A DNA stretch of 64,000 nt from Zonotrichia leucophrys gambelii (Eukaryota; Chordata; Aves; Passeriformes; Passerellidae): contig NC_088171.1 of the NCBI RefSeq assembly GCF_028769735.1, positions 71,689,216-71,753,215 on the forward strand. The letters run 5' to 3'. The notes under the pieces are model-generated. The model made no database searches. It was not told the DNA's origin and saw only the letters and a program-made list of their open reading frames with translations. Of this stretch, positions 62,201-64,000 are shown one piece after another; positions within the stretch are counted from its first letter, which is position 1, and each line of letters starts with the position of its first letter. The translations under genes and the position numbers were made by a program.

Positions 62201-64000
62201 TATTGCAGAATCCAGCCCAAAGTCATAAACTTGGGAAATGCTCATCATCTTCCAAAGGAGAACAATGGCTCTGGGAAAATCAAACGAGAACATGAATGTA
62301 GTAAGAGTAGTAAGTCTTCCTCTTGTCTGCAGGGTAAGTGTGCTCTGGTTATATTTATATAATCCACTGACAGCAGGACAAGGCTTAATGGGTTAATTAA
62401 GGACAAAATTGGCACACACTCCCATAATAGCATTTTGAATTGAAAGTCTTTGTAGAAATCACCCAAGATAATACAGAGGATTTTAATATATATTTCTCAA
62501 CATTAATAAACTATGCTTAGAGTAGTTCTGACCCAAATTTGCTAATGTGGGTTTGGATTCAGGACACTTCACTGAAGCTTACAGCATAACTTTATCAAAG
62601 GTTTTAGACTTCCTAGACCTAGCCCATCCTGTGCCAGTTTCTCCAAAAAATCAGAGCTTCTGTTTCTAAAGCCATCCACTGGTATTTAGAAGATAAGGTT
62701 TGAAAACTGTGCACAATTCAAATTAGTTGAGATGGTGCATTGAGCTCAGAACTTCTTAACCTCTGTATTTTAGGGACTGCAATAATATGTAACAAATGGA
62801 AATGCTTGAGATGGGAAGTGACCATCAATTAATAGTATTGAGATGCAGTAAAAAAAAGGCTACATTTAAGTAGGAAAAGGAGCAGGATCCATTAAGATGG
62901 AGGTTATTTCCCAGAGGAAGTGGGGCAAATTCCATGGCTTGAGAAAGCAAAAACTGAATAGGTGAAGTTTAAGGAAAAGTCCTACAGACACCATCCTTCA
63001 TTGTACTGAGGATGGCTGAATTGTACATATACAATTTTATAGACATTTGTGTCTATGGCTGTGGTATTTGTACATGAATATTATATTTGCTATACCAATA
63101 CACTAGGCAACAGTTCATCCCACACAATTTTCCCCTAAAAGAAGACATCCACTTTTTGCTGGACAGGTCACTGTTCACAGATGCTTTGGAGGGAGGAGAG
63201 GACTGAAAAGTAGGCCAGCAAGAAATGTTCCATTACACATTAAGTTGAAAGAAATTCAGGAAGGTTTTGCTATGAGCTAGGTAGGTGAAATAGTAGAGAG
63301 AAGAACAGAAGGCAGCATAGTAAGGCAGGCTGATAAAGGTGCCTGCTTAATTGATCTTATTATTACACCAGTAACCCAAAAAGAGATATGGCACTTTTTT
63401 CCAGGGGTAATGAAACTGTATTCTTCCTTCAACAGGACTAAAACCCAACAAAAATCTCATGGTTTTTTTTTTTTTCTCAACAATACATGCTGTTGGTGTA
63501 TATAAGCTACATCTAGCAGTTAAAGTCCCAGACAAACAAACATAATGGCAATTTTTTTTCTTGTGTTGTAATCTAAGCAAGATGAACCTGTCAGGATAGG
63601 GTGTATAATTTTGCTTTGAAATTGTGGAAGAAACTATGAAAATCTTGTTTGCATATGATTTTATGTCCTGGTAGCTAACACAAAGTTGTTATCTTGGGGA
63701 AAGCACTCTCTATTTTTTCCTCTCCTTCTTCTGTCACTGAAGACAAAACTTGAGCCTGACTTCACCATTAACTCTAACAGTTCTTGTAGATGCAAGTCCT
63801 TGGTTTTACTGCACTTTTGCTACCTTGCAGTTCTTCCTCAAACTCCTTGCTCAATCCTCTTCCTGCAACTCCATCTGCTGGGCTGGAAATACGGGGCACA
63901 GCAGCCTCACAAGCTCCTGTCCCTTACGTGCATGCCTAAACTGCCTCAAAGCCATTTCCCACACAGCCTTTTGCTGTGCATTGTGTCCAGGGAGAAACAT
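59300..64000. other. Unique non-coding sequence to the window end
   Basis: No gene or interspersed repeat recognised. Frames near 61142-61470, 61421-61827 and 62036-62362 (up to 108 codons) have no domains. T-rich runs occur near 60352-60362 and 63461-63475. AT-rich imperfect TA repeats lie at 59394-59420 and 59913-59968. Confidence 0.5.
59913..59968. repeat. (TA)n/(CATA)n-like AT microsatellite
   Basis: TATATATA tracts interrupted by AAA, TGTATATATGTG and TTTATACATATATATG span about 56 bp. The sequence is nearly self-complementary and prone to slippage. No function is implied. Confidence 0.85.

Noticed and set aside
1..64000. CRISPR array, tRNA, rRNA or bacterial operon
   Set aside because: No spaced direct repeats, no tRNA box pairs or cloverleaf, no rRNA motifs and no tightly packed coding frames were seen. 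The repeats are those of a vertebrate genome.

Overview
The window looks like ordinary nuclear DNA of a bird. The evidence is the interspersed repeats: several CR1 LINE fragments with the typical avian 3' end (sense form close to ATGATCTTTAAGGTCCCTTCC), and two long terminal repeats whose sequence I recognise from memory as common avian endogenous-retrovirus LTR families. The DNA is AT-rich and CpG-poor, and recognisable repeats cover only a small part of it, as is usual for birds. I cannot name the species or the chromosome. Identification of repeat families is by recall of consensus sequences, not by a search.

I find no protein-coding gene or exon I can defend, and no tRNA, rRNA, CRISPR array or bacterial-type operon. 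The longest open frames (187, 170, 149, 144 and 142 codons) have no recognisable domain, no sensible exon structure and compositions expected by chance. The window is best read as a gene desert or the interior of a very large intron.

Layout. 1-7.4 kb: unique sequence plus a truncated antisense ERV LTR (about 1362-1895) that carries degenerate ~50-bp GC-rich units. 7.4-19.5 kb: a short CR1 3' end (7396-7532), a 39-bp alternating purine/pyrimidine tract, several palindromes and a few probable ancient palindromic amniote repeats. 19.5-33.5 kb: an old antisense CR1-like fragment, a T28 tract, an 18-bp tandem duplication and a degraded sense CR1 3' end (to about 30262). 33.5-34.2 kb: an (AAAAT)n microsatellite followed by an essentially complete solo ERV LTR with a TATA box. 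34.2-53.5 kb: mostly unique, with a 53-bp CR1 end, hairpins and a TG/CA inverted microsatellite. 53.5-56.2 kb: an old CR1 fragment abutting a long antisense CR1 that keeps the remains of its endonuclease-reverse transcriptase ORF, inactivated by loss of the RT core. 56.2-64 kb: unique sequence, another antisense CR1 3' part (58617-59040), a perfect 14-bp-stem hairpin and an AT microsatellite.

Nothing here forms a multi-gene system. The points most worth a second look are the CR1 with its internal RT deletion, the solo LTR, the perfect hairpins that no recognised repeat explains, and several stretches that read like conserved non-coding regulatory DNA but can only be tested by alignment.
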